From assembly GCA_022836615.1 (NCBI GenBank), contig MU405237.1:264097-328096 (forward strand): a DNA stretch of 64,000 bases, written 5' to 3'. The DNA comes from Annulohypoxylon bovei var. microspora (taxonomy: Eukaryota; Ascomycota; Sordariomycetes; Xylariales; Hypoxylaceae). Shown here piece by piece: positions 44,680 through 55,800 of this stretch (its first letter is position 1; each line of letters begins with the position of its first letter). A model generated the notes under the pieces. It saw nothing but the letters and a program-made list of their open reading frames with translations. It ran no database searches and was not told where the DNA came from. Position numbers and translations under genes: made by a program.

Positions 44680-46719
44680 ATGGAGAAGATCACGGACAAG
44701 ATAGCCGCTCTGCCGGCCGATTCGAGTTATTTCTCTCTCGAATTCTTCCCGCCCAAAACTGCCATGGGATTTTCGAATCTACGCGACCGTCTTGATCGAA
44801 TGGCACGAGCCTTGCGACCCTTATTCGTAAACGTAACATGGGGTGCCGGAGGATCTACTGCCACCAAGTCTCTCGAATTAGCCGAAATATGTCAGAGGGA
44901 ATTGAACCTAACGACATGTCTACACTTGACATGCACAAATATGAGTCGAAAATCGATTGATGGGGCCTTGGAAGATGCGAAGGTACTGGGTATTAGGAAC
45001 ATCCTGGCCTTAAGAGGCGATCCCCCGAGAGCCGCGGAATATCAAGACCTAAACGAAAGCCCAGAGGACGCCATAGATGAAACGTTCACATGGGCGATCG
45101 ACTTGGTGCGATATATAAGGAAGACTCACGGCGACTACTTCTGCATCGGCGTTGCAGCATATCCCGAAGGCCATGCTGATGAGAGCCATCCTTTAGGCCA
45201 GAGTCTAGAGCACGATCTTCCATACCTAGTCGATAAAACCCAGGCCGGAGCTGATTTTCTCATGACCCAACTATTCTTCGACACGGAAGCTTACAGCAAG
45301 TTCGAACGGACTCTAAGAGACCACCCTAGCGGTGCCTTCAAAACAATTCCCATCATTCCAGGGTTGATGCCTATCCAGAGTTATCAGATGATCAAGAGAA
45401 CCACAAAGCTCAGCCATGCTAAGATACCTGATGCGATAATGTCTCGGCTTGATGATGTGAGAAAGGATGATGAGAAGGTTAAGAATGTTGGTGTGGATAT
45501 CCTTTGCGAGATCGTCGACCAGGTTAGGGAGCTCACAAATAGAACTCCTGGTCCTCAAGGATTTCATTTCTATACTCTCAACCTCGAGAAGGCCGTATCA
45601 TTTATCGTCGAGAGGACGAATCTCATACCCCCTAGTACTCCTATATCAGAGGAAGAAGATGCCGTCGTCGAAGACATCATCTCCAAGATACCGACCCTGC
45701 AAGTCAACGGCTCAGACCACGACCGCTTCTCCCAGGCCCGCGACAACTCCGGAAGCCGCAGACAGTCTAACGTCGGCTCGGAACCCCGCAATCGCGTCAT
45801 CATCTCTGGTCGCTCCGTCTCACACCCTGAGTACGAAGCTACATCGGCCGAAGCCAGCATACCCGCGGAGTCAATCAACAGCCGTGCCAACACGCTCGCC
45901 ATATCCGAGGGTGAAGGCGTGCTCGGCCGCGAGGCCACGTGGGACGACTTCCCCAACGGCCGCTGGGGTGACGCGCGCTCGCCCGCCTACGGCGAGATCG
46001 ACGGCTACGGACCCAGCCTGCACGTGTCGCACGCGCAAGCCGTCGGCCTCTGGGGCAACCCTGCCAAGCTCTCTGATATCAACGACCTGTTCGTGCGCCA
46101 CCTGTCCGGCGAGCTCTCTGCCATCCCCTGGAGCGAGGAAGAATTTAACGAGGAGACGACTACCATCAAATCATACCTGGTAAAGCTGAACCAGAAGGGG
46201 TGGTGGACAGTCGCCTCGCAGCCCGCCGTTAACGGCATCCGGTCCTCGGACCCCGTGTTCGGCTGGGGCCCGCAGCACGGCTTCGTCTTCCAGAAGGCGT
46301 TTGTTGAGTTCTTCGTGCCGAACACGCAGTGGCAGGTCCTGCTCGGCAAGCTCCGGAGCCCGGCGGTCAAGGGCCAGGTGTGCTTCTACGCGGCCAACGC
46401 CGCGGGCGACTTCTTGTCTTCGGATTTGACGGGCGGCGTCGTAGCGGCCGACGAGGTCAGCGAGTCGAGCACGAATGCCGTGACGTGGGGCGTGTTTCCC
46501 GGGAAAGAGATTATTACGCCGACGATCATAGAGGAGGTCAGCTTCAGGGCGTGGAGCGAGGAGGCGTTTGGCATCTTCGCCGAGTGGGCGCAGGTATACG
46601 GGAAGGGCTCAGAGAGCGAGAAATTGCTGGAGAAGGCCAGGGCCGACTCGTGGCTCGTCAATATCATACACCACGGCTACGTCGACAAGGATGCCTTATG
46701 GAACCTGCTACTGGACTAG
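44680..46719 (+). CDS. MET12: Methylenetetrahydrofolate reductase, Met12 type
   Basis: Single exon, 679 aa. The enzyme reduces 5,10-methylene-THF to 5-methyl-THF for methionine synthesis. The N-terminal TIM barrel has YFSLEFFPPKTAMGF (catalytic Glu21), VNVTWGAGGSTATKSLELAE, CLHLTCTNMSRKSID, ILALRGDPPR, CIGVAAYPEGH and GADFLMTQLFFD. A Ser-rich linker (about residues 340-405) leads to the C-terminal regulatory domain, with ATWDDFPNGRWGDARSPAYG, FGWGPQHGFVFQKAFVEFF and VTWGVFPGKEI. It is closer to yeast Met12 than Met13 in 'VTWGAGGST' and the linker layout. Codon usage changes sharply at about 45.9 kb: the catalytic half is balanced, the regulatory half very GC-rich. The ATG follows an A-rich leader. 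Confidence 0.93.
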   Translation: MEKITDKIAALPADSSYFSLEFFPPKTAMGFSNLRDRLDRMARALRPLFVNVTWGAGGSTATKSLELAEICQRELNLTTCLHLTCTNMSRKSIDGALEDAKVLGIRNILALRGDPPRAAEYQDLNESPEDAIDETFTWAIDLVRYIRKTHGDYFCIGVAAYPEGHADESHPLGQSLEHDLPYLVDKTQAGADFLMTQLFFDTEAYSKFERTLRDHPSGAFKTIPIIPGLMPIQSYQMIKRTTKLSHAKIPDAIMSRLDDVRKDDEKVKNVGVDILCEIVDQVRELTNRTPGPQGFHFYTLNLEKAVSFIVERTNLIPPSTPISEEEDAVVEDIISKIPTLQVNGSDHDRFSQARDNSGSRRQSNVGSEPRNRVIISGRSVSHPEYEATSAEASIPAESINSRANTLAISEGEGVLGREATWDDFPNGRWGDARSPAYGEIDGYGPSLHVSHAQAVGLWGNPAKLSDINDLFVRHLSGELSAIPWSEEEFNEETTTIKSYLVKLNQKGWWTVASQPAVNGIRSSDPVFGWGPQHGFVFQKAFVEFFVPNTQWQVLLGKLRSPAVKGQVCFYAANAAGDFLSSDLTGGVVAADEVSESSTNAVTWGVFPGKEIITPTIIEEVSFRAWSEEAFGIFAEWAQVYGKGSESEKLLEKARADSWLVNIIHHGYVDKDALWNLLLD

Positions 46720-47467
46720 AAAGTTAAAAGCAAAAGAAAAATTAAAATAAGAGGAAAATCAACGTGGGGTAGTATTTCGGATGAGCTCGACTATCTACTA
46801 AGCATCAGGTAGCCTGAGTTGCTGATAAACTATCTAATTCATCTGCAGCCCCTTATGTAGTCCTTAAATTCCACCCCCCAAAATGTGAAACTAGTGCAAT
46901 GGGTAAAATCGAGAGCTCGGAAATTTCGGCGAGTGTGGATGTATGATCCAGTTGCTCGTGTACCTGAGTCGGAAAGTGAAAGCCAGATGGTACTTAGGGA
47001 GCCATGTGAAACTTGCCCATAGGTTTATCGAATTGTCGGCAAAAGCAAAAAGAGTGATGATAGAACATTAGTACCGTTCGCCTAGTCCATCCGAACGCCT
47101 TCTTAGTCCACCACCAACTCGCGATGTTGGTCGGCGATCTTTCGTGTCATCATGCTGTCTCATAAAACTGTGCTTTTTTTGGTCCACTCGGTTTCCTTTG
47201 TTGGTAGCTAAGGGCGAATAAGAAAACCGGCGAATGACGTGCCTCCGGTGATACTGTACGGCTATCATTAAGGAGGGTTCTCACCAACATGTGATGATTC
47301 AGTAGCGATTGCCACCCTGTGATGGCGTCAAATAACACAAAGAAATAAAGCAGAAACCTAGAACTCCGAAGAAACCCTAACGCACCCTCACAATGCTGTG
47401 AGTTAGGAGTGGTATTGCAATAGTCGCCTTCACGGTTCACGGTGAGGAGCTTGCATGCGTGAGAACA
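46720..47467. other. Convergent intergenic region
   Basis: 3' flanks of MET12 and the nuclear-protein gene. No feature is seen. Confidence 0.5.
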
Positions 47468-48942
47468 TCAAATTTCTCCATCGGAAAGATCATCGTTCGT
47501 GGTGAACATGCTCGGGGAGGAAACTAGGTCACTAGCATTCTGATGGCTAGCATGGTAGTCCTCGTCGGGCTCTGCCTCTTCCTTAACACGAGAAGAGCGT
47601 GTAGAGGTCTTACGGGTAGTCTTATCATCATCAGAGTCAATGATTTGAATCTCGTTGTTGCTCTTAGTTGGGATACTATTGATCCCGTTGCCGAAGACGG
47701 AGCCGTTCGTGGACTTCGAGCCATTGCTAGAGCCGAAGAGGTTGCGCGCAACACCATCGGTGCTGTTGGTAACCTTGGTGTTGCCGTTCTTCTTGGAGGC
47801 CGTGGTACCGTTAGCCTTGGCAGCACTAGCCTTGGTAGCACTAGCCCTGGTTCCGGTGTTGCGTCGCTTGGGAGCTGGAGAGTCATCATCGGAATGAACA
47901 TCCTTGGCTTCGTAGTTCGACTCAGTGCCGTTTTCGCCAGAGTCCTCTTCAGACATGGTAGCATTCTTGCCACTTCGCTTACGCTTCGAAGAGGTAGCGC
48001 CCGAAGCAGTGCGAGTCTTCTTGGACGTCGCGGGAGTCGATGCGGCTGAAGCCCTGGTCGGTGCGCCCAGCTTGATATCGGCTGGGTTCTTCTTCTCATC
48101 AAGAGCATCCTGCTGCGCTTTACCTAGTGCCTTGATCTCACGGAACTGCCACTGAAGGCCGCCAGGGGTGGACTCGCCAAACAGCTTGTGGATCTCTATG
48201 AGGAAGTGTTAGCCATCTTATTTCTCCTATTACTAATAGGTAGTGATAGTAGGTAGATTAGGTGGTAGTCGGTAATGAGAGAGCTAAAAAATAAAATGTC
48301 TACCTTGGTTCTCGACGGGCAGCTCGCCCGGGTCCTTTCCCATGGCCTTGCAGGCAAGTTGCATCTTGCCTAGTTGCTTAACAGGGCGCAGGCGATGTTG
48401 TACGGCAAACTCGGTCGTACCCCCACCCATAAGGGCCGCGAGGTCTGCTGTTACATCAGCCCGAGAAAATATCCAAGGGGGCAGTAGGAAAGAAGATTCA
48501 TGATGGTTTAGATGATGTACTCCAATCTAGTGATAAGAAGTGGGCAGGGGACTGAGGGGGGTGTGAGGATGGCAGTGTTAGAATGCACTAGCTCTAACTT
48601 CCTCCTATAACGTGAGATATATTCAAGTGATATGGTGTCGTCCACAGTAACATGTCTCAACTAGCTAGTGGACGAAGTGTAGGTGACAGCAAATTGTTCT
48701 CTCTGCGGAACATATGCAAAATAACACACAACAACAAAGAAGGGAAGCCACCTAGAGTAGAGAGGATAGATGAAGCAAGGGTAGGAAGAGACGTCATATT
48801 TCAGAATTAAATATAATAAAGAAATTTGAGTATACATACCCGTATAGTTAAGCTTGGGCTTGGAAGAAGCGAGCACAGCAGCGAGCAGGCGAACGCTAGA
48901 CTCGTAGGTGCGGAAGTTGGTCTTGTTCTGATGAGGAGGCAT
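47468..48942 (-). CDS. Uncharacterised, probably nuclear protein
   Basis: Three exons on the minus strand: 48942-48840, 48447-48304 and 48195-47468. They are in phase and give 324 aa. The N-terminal 110 residues form a compact helical region (YESSVRLLAAVLASSKPKLN, DLAALMGGGTTEFAVQHRLR, GGLQWQFREIKALG). This resembles a domain common in uncharacterised, Myb-like annotated fungal chromatin-associated proteins. The rest is low complexity, rich in Ser/Thr/Ala/Lys/Asp, with a basic nuclear-signal-like SSKRKRSGK. Residues 265-273 (IQIIDSDDD) match a SUMO-interacting motif flanked by acids, and VKEE (286-289) matches a sumoylation consensus. No enzyme motif is present. The first intron is long for this window (392 nt); its boundaries rest on a GTATGT donor and TAACAG acceptor plus phase. 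Confidence 0.72.
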
Positions 48943-51146
48943 TGTGACCGAGTTCCTCGAATTGTCTGATTAAATTGATGTTAGAGTAATGTAGGTAGAT
49001 TTGAGGGGTGTGCCTAGAGGAAAGATGAAAAGTGACGGTAGGTTTGGGTGAGAGGTAGAAGGTTTTGTTTTGTTCGAGATTAAAGTTGTTTAAGGAAAAG
49101 ATGTTGGTGCATTGCTGAGTGGGATGGGGCAATACATAAGAGAGGAAGTCGGTGTGAGGGTGGAACAAAAATAAGAATCATACGTAGGTAGGTAGGTAGG
49201 TAGGTTGAAGGGAAGGTACGTTTGACGAAGAAGATACAGAGACGGAACATAGAAGGGGCAGGAGCTTATTATGACACCGAATCTATATGGAAAACGGAAG
49301 TAGCTTACCCTACGTGTGATTGTTTTGTCTAGATAGATCTTGATATTGTCAAGACGAACTGGCGCAAGATGTCGCGAATTGCTTTTAGATGTTAATTAAT
49401 GATGGATAAGAGTCAGGTATGATGACGGTGTTTGTGTAGAAAGAATATCTACCAATGTAAAGGAGATAGATGGAATGAGAGCAGGAGACAGGTCGATAGA
49501 AGTTTGATGAAGAGTGTTGGTACGAAATGGATGGTGTGTGTGAAGGGAGAATGGGGTGAAGAGTGGAAGGCGGAGGTTTTTTCTTACCTGTCTTATTCTT
49601 GCCTAAAGTTCTATTTTGAATGAATGCTCACTTGCCAATATTATGCTGAAGATAATATTGGAAGTTGTGTTGTCGTTGCCCAGCAGTGAGCTGAGTGAGC
49701 TTGAGGGTTGGACCCAGGAGTGCAGATCAGTGCTAGGCAACTGCAAGCAGGTGACTGGCACTTTACAATGGGATTGTTGAACAACCGTAGTTGCTTAAGT
49801 TTATCGAAGTGCCTAACTAGGTAGGTATAGGTATGTACTGGTTGCTGTAGTATCCTAAAGCCTGACGTTGAAGCTTTGTTAGATCAGGTAGGCGCCCATT
49901 CAAGGTATGATTAGACCCAGGTTCTACTTAAGAGTTAGTTAGTCTCATTAATCTCAATCTCAGTATTAATTTTTGGTATCGGCTAAGGAAGGAGTAGATA
50001 ACTGGCAATTTCGTATCCACATGGAACGAATTCCAAAGTAAAAATCAACCTACAATATCAGGTAAGTTACTTCTCAGTCCAATTGTCCCGAGAAGTATCG
50101 GAACCGCTTTAATGCTTGAGACCTCGTCTTAGACGTCGGTAGAATCTTGAATTAAAGCGTAAACTCGAATATATGGTATAAGGAGGTTCGGTTATTAATT
50201 GAATATTGGAAAGAATAAAGGGTAGGTGATTGAAAGTGTACAATGGTTAATTGACTGTAGTAGTCTTTGAGTCCTCGACTTTGTTAAAGTTCTGTTGTAT
50301 AGACAAGCCAATGAGGGTAAACAATTTAACTACAATCGTAACTAAGCAGTGTCTCAAATTTGATGCGAAGTCTCAACTCAAGTCTCAACAGGATATGCTT
50401 TCATTTATGTATGAGAAGAAAAGGCATGGGATATTTGGTGATGAGAGCAAGAGGGTATTAAACTAGGAGGATGGTAGAGTGGCTCGGTCGATATCCCTCC
50501 AATATTGTAGTGAGCGAGTGTATGTCTCAGATAGGCCGTGACTATGGAATCAGAACTCCGAATGCTCACATGTCACACTACCCCTCTATATCATGCTCAA
50601 TTGATATCAATGCGATGAAGCATATCATTGTTATTCGACAGGAGCTCTCCAGACTATAGATAATGAGTTTTGTGGCTGATTATACATGGAGGGATTAGAA
50701 GCCTTAGGTACTCGTTAACACTAATTCACGACATCCGCACGGAGCACTGAAGGTCATGTCACCCCAACCACCCACGCATTTTGACCAGGGTTTCACAAGC
50801 CAGGCAGCCAGGCAGACCGATAATCTTCAGTATGGTCTCATTTTTCTTTTTTCCCACGCCTTATTAAGCAGTGGAATCGACTCATATAATTACTAATGAC
50901 ATGTTTTACGATGTGGGATTGGCCCGTCATAATTGTGATAAAATCCTCGTCATTTGCATAACTAAAAGCTTCACTTTGACGAAGTCTAGCCCTTCGACTT
51001 GATGACGACGAAGATATCGACTTTCTAACCCCTGTGTCTATACATGCCACTTTCTTCATTACATCATTATATGCCTCTATATAGGGATTAGTCTCTAATA
51101 CATATGATATATTAGAACAGATTAAGTGAGTCATGCAAGTATTCGT
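48943..51146. other. Intergenic, no gene seen
   Basis: About 2.2 kb upstream of the nuclear-protein gene. It holds a (TAGG)5 run at 49185-49204 and further TAGGTAGG motifs near 49,810. Short frames here match nothing recognisable. Confidence 0.5.
49185..49204 (+). repeat. (TAGG)5 microsatellite
   Basis: Five perfect TAGG units. Confidence 0.9.
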
Positions 51147-52124
51147 TCAAATCGTCTTCTCCCCTAATGGAGTCCCCCTGCCCGTCGGCGTCTGTCGTCC
51201 GCTATTGTATGATGATCCAGCAAGATGCGGCCTACCACTTGGGTACGGCCACCCCTGTTGTGTCTTCATCGCTGGTTGCTGGTCGCCGTACATCAAATAC
51301 TGGACACCAATAAGAAAATCGCAAACAGCCTGGAATATACCGCAGAGTTTGAAGGCCCAGGGTATCGCTGAGGCAGACGTGAAAAACCAGAACATCTTCA
51401 TAGCGTCTCCAACCAACCAGCTTGCTAACACGGAAAAGCGGAACCCTTTGCAAGATCGCGAGCGTGCGTTGGAAAGTAGCTGTGGAATCGGTAATGTTGC
51501 TTCAATAGATAAGCCGATATAACCTATTAAATCAGAATATCCGGAATAGAAAGATTGGAACGGCGCGATTAGTAACTCGAGTATAGTCAGACTAATAAAC
51601 AGGGATAGTAGGAACTGCCAATATCTAGCACATAAAATTAGCTAAGACACCGCTGGGTAGGGGTACAAGGAACTTACGGTTTCGGTGAACGCCACTGCCA
51701 AAAATTATACGGCCGTTGAAACCCTCCAAGTCCATCCTGGGCGCCTGCAAAGGGTAGCGCAGCATCACCCCCTTTTGATGATGGTGGTGGTCGGTGATCG
51801 AGAGCAATTTTCAGAAGGATGACTTGTATAAAAATGTTGCAAAATGACTGTATCAGCAAGGCCTGATCGAATTTCGCGCCTGGGTAATAAAATATTCTAT
51901 ATATGGCCGTTGTTAGTATACCGAGATTCCGTATATAGGATCAGGGTAGAGTTGGCAAACCTGAATATCGATGCAACAAGCATAATAAGAGGGATATCCA
52001 GCGAGAACCCAGCACTTGATCTTGCCTTGTGCATGGAAACTGCCTGATCTGTGTATGAGAAGATCGGAGACAGTATTAGGAATACAGGGGCCGCGTAGCT
52101 GGCCAAGGTCGCGAGGAAGGTCAT
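51147..52124 (-). CDS. PQ-loop repeat membrane protein (PQLC1/SLC66-like)
   Basis: Three exons on the minus strand: 52124-51961, 51896-51678 and 51624-51147. They are in phase and give 286 aa. Seven hydrophobic segments are expected. The N-terminal helix LASYAAPVFLILSPIFSYTD begins a first PQ-loop half (SPIFSYTDQAVSMHKARSSA). LLIQSFCNIFIQVILLKIAL follows, then a hydrophilic loop, then FLLSLFISLTILELL. The second PQ-loop motif is IEATLPIPQLLSNARSRSCK. The tail is cytosolic, Pro/Gly/Ser-rich. Layout matches the PQLC1/SLC66A2 branch; the yeast relative is probably Any1, implicated in endosomal and Golgi phospholipid asymmetry. That assignment is from memory of the family. A short upstream frame overlaps the start codon. 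Confidence 0.82.
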
Positions 52125-52144
52125 CTTGACGGTGTGTCGAGCAT
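52121..52144 (-). promoter_or_regulatory. uORF overlapping the PQ-loop gene start
   Basis: A seven-codon frame (MLDTPSR) begins at 52144 and its TGA overlaps the main ATG as ATGA. Such an arrangement can permit termination-reinitiation. It matters only if the transcript start lies upstream of it, which is not known. Confidence 0.4.
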
Positions 52145-52816
52145 GGAATCGCCGGAGAGGGCGGGAAGTTCGAGTGCTTAACGTAAACCAATTGTCCCAA
52201 GTTTACTCAAAAACCACCACGTCAGAAGCATTGACAGATATTGGAATACATCGCTCAGTTGATTAGGTGATGGGACGTTCGAAGCAAGAACTTATAAAAG
52301 TTTCTATCTGAGAATGCAAATTATGTCTAAAATGAAGAACCGCGACGTGTGGAACTTGAAATCAATTCAAACACTTGTCAAAAAGGGGCTAGCTTAATTA
52401 GTCTCCAGATTTTACCAAAGATTGACGTATTAGCGTATGTACGCATTTGTCTTATGTATGTAGGTACTATGTACCTATGTACATTGAGTACACTAGTCTT
52501 ATCGGGACGGCTAAATTCGCATCCGATAACGTCTAGGTACATAGGTACTACATCTAATCATAACGTTGATTCGACGAAGAGTCGGGACCAGACCAAGTCG
52601 ATGATTGGTTAGATTGCTTAAAGTAAATGCACATGCAGGGTCTATTTCTACCCCTCCATTGAAAAGTTAATTGATCATTAACCCCACATTGATGTGAACA
52701 TTTTCTTTTACAACGCGTATTTCAATAAGACTTCAATGTTCAAGTGAGATATTCGCGTTCAATTAGAACTTCCAACTTCAAGTGCCGACCGGCCGTTTCG
52801 GTCACCACTTGACAAG
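52145..52816. other. Divergent promoter of PQ-loop gene and ADE6
   Basis: No gene is seen. It contains the recurring TAGGTACATAGGTAC-type motif near 52,535. Confidence 0.5.
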
Positions 52817-55800
52817 ATGGAATATATCACTCTTACCGGAGAGAACTGCTTCACATCATCTGAAGCTAAGAAGTTGAAGGATCGAATCAACCAAACAGCG
52901 TCTACCAAAGTAACCAACATCTTAGGTTCTTGGCTATATTACGCGCATATCAAAGGAGACAAGGAAACCCTTCAACAAAAACTTCAGCAACTACTCCCCT
53001 TACCCGACAACTCTGGCCCTCCACCTCTAGCTCATATCGGCTACACCCATACTTATTATATTGTGCCGAGGAATATATCACCATGGAGCTCAAAGGCTAC
53101 CAAGGTCTGCGAGGTTTGCGGCCTTAAGGACGAGATTCATCGAGTAGAACGAGCACGGTCTATCACACTTGAATTTGAACATCCTTTCAGCAGTGATGAG
53201 ATCCCATTCAAGGACTTGCTATTCGACCGCATGACTGAGGTCATCTCTCCGAATCAACCAGATCTTGATTCCATGTTCATAGAACGAGAGCCTTTACCCC
53301 TAGAGGTTGTCAACATCTTTTCCGCAGACCAGACTCCTATTGATATGCTCAAAGCATATAACATTAAGCATGGTCTAGCTCTAGATGAGTCCGAAATAGA
53401 ATACCTAGTCCAGGAATTTATGCAACTCGGACGACCACCAAATGACATTGAGCTCTTTATGTTCGCCCAAGTCAACTCTGAGCATTGTCGTCACAAGTAA
53501 GTTATAATCCCTAAATGTGCCTGCATCATTCATAAATACCTATATTATATGTTCGTCGTAACCAGTTTGCTTTTAATAATGGTTTGCCTCTGATATGAGC
53601 TTTATACAATGCTACTCGCGTTAAAGAAAAATCTCAATTAGAACCCCTAGCTATACAATTAAGAGTAGACTAATGATGAACGATAGGCAATTCAATGCAA
53701 GCTGGACTATTGATGGCTTAACAAAGGACATGAGTCTATTCGACATGATCCGGCATACGCATAGAAAAACGCCTGAATATACCGTCTCAGCCTATAGCGA
53801 CAATGCCTCAGTAATGCAAGGCGAGATGGGGAGTTATTGGGCTCCTGACTATACGACAGGATCCTGGAAACTCAACAGAGAAGTCGTACATATACTAACC
53901 AAAGTTGAGACACATAATCATCCTACTGCCATTTCTCGTAAGTACCTAATATATCAATGTGCTGTAGTTATTTTGGTGAGCGTAGCAATGCTAATTTCCG
54001 GTCGCCTTCTAGCTTTCCCAGGAGCTGCCACAGGATCAGGTGGCGAGATCCGTGAGTTGGTTCTTGATTTCGTCTAGTTATTATTGCTAGTGCTGCAATA
54101 CTTCACCAGAATTTGTACTGGTTACTGCAATTCTATATAATACCCTACTGACTTCTAGCCTTTCAGGCGACGAGGCCGCTGTTGGGAGAGGATCAGGTAC
54201 TAAGGCTGGTCTCTCTGGATTCTGGGTATCCGATTTGCTTATCCCAGGCCATCAAGCCTGGGAGACTGATATCGGTCGCCCAGCTCACTATGCAAGCAGC
54301 CTCGATATCATGTTAGAAGCACCTATTGGTTCTGCCCGATTCAACAACGAGTTTGGCCGTCCTGCCCTTGTCGGGTGTTTCCGTACACTTTTAACAAACG
54401 GTACCAACAAGAGCGATGAGAATTCCGAAAAGGCAACAGACTGGCGAGGCTACCATAAGCCAATCATGATTGCAGGTGGGCTTGGTAGAGTTAGACCGGG
54501 ACACGCCCTCAAGAACCCAACCGATGTGCATGAGGGAGCTCATGTTATTGTTCTTGGTGGCCCTGCGATGCTAATCGGACTCGGCGGTGGTGCAGCATCT
54601 AGTAATGCTTCTGGAGAAGGGACTGCGGATCTCGATTTCAACAGTGTACAGCGAGGCAATCCCGAGATGCAGCGTCGAGCTCAGATGGTTATCGACACAT
54701 GTGTTGGCCTAGGGGACTCGAATCCTATCGTAAGTGCTGCCAAAAACTTCAATTTTACCGGGACTTCGTGGTTCTAATTCTTCAAATTCATTGCTTGATA
54801 CTTGAATCAATGGTCGCTAATTACGAAAACTTAGGCTATGATACATGATGTGGGTGCTGGTGGATTGTCGAATGCTCTCCCAGAGCTAGTCAAAGACGCC
54901 GGCTTTGGAGGTAAATTCGAACTCCGACAAGTCGAGAGTGCGGATGGCAGCATGAGCCCCTTGCAAATCTGTATGTATTTTATGGGTTGTTTTCTCCCTA
55001 TTTTATCTACTTTTAGGGGGAAACCGCTAATTGTCATGGTTGTAGGGTGTAATGAAGCTCAGGAACGCTATGTCATGTTAGTCAACAGTGAAGCAATGAA
55101 TCGCTTCGTGAGCATCTGCAGTAAGTTCTAGCCACCCTTGGAGTTTGTTACTCAGTATTTACCGGCAAAATAGGGCGTGAACGCTGCGGCTTTTCCGATG
55201 TCGGCACCGTAGTATCCGAAAACGAAGGTGGTGCCCCTAAGCTCATCTTGACTGATAGAAATGCAAAGGAGAAGACGTCGTCGCGACCCATTGACTTATC
55301 TATGTCGACCCTGTTTCCACCGGGTCGTCGGTTGCAGCGCATAGTCACCTCGAGTAAACCAAATTTGCCAAAGTTCGATCCAGTTCCCAGCTTGAAGGCT
55401 GCGTTTGGTGACAAATTGTCTGATGCCGAGCTGGTCAAGAGCGCGTTGCAGAGAGTTTTCTGGATGCCGGCCGTGGGGTCGAAGTCTTTTCTAATTACGA
55501 TTGGAGATCGAACTGTTGGTGGTCTTACTGCTCGAGACCAGATGGTAGGGCCCTGGCAGACTCCTGTAGCTGATGTTGCTGTCACGGCTACGTCGTTCAA
55601 TTTAGGATCGAAAACAAGGCATGGTGAAGCAATGGCTATGGGCGAGAAGCCAACCATTGCACTAATATCCCCTGCCGCGTCTGCTCGCATGGCGGTTGCC
55701 GAGAGCTTAATGAACATGGCCGCTGCAGATATCATGGGCGACTTACGACGAGTGAAATTGTCAGCCAATTGGATGGCAGCCGTAAATCATCCTGGAGAAG

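Noticed and set aside
47543..48049. Plus-strand frame opposite the nuclear-protein gene
   Set aside because: Antisense to a low-complexity exon; Leu/Val-rich by complementarity only.
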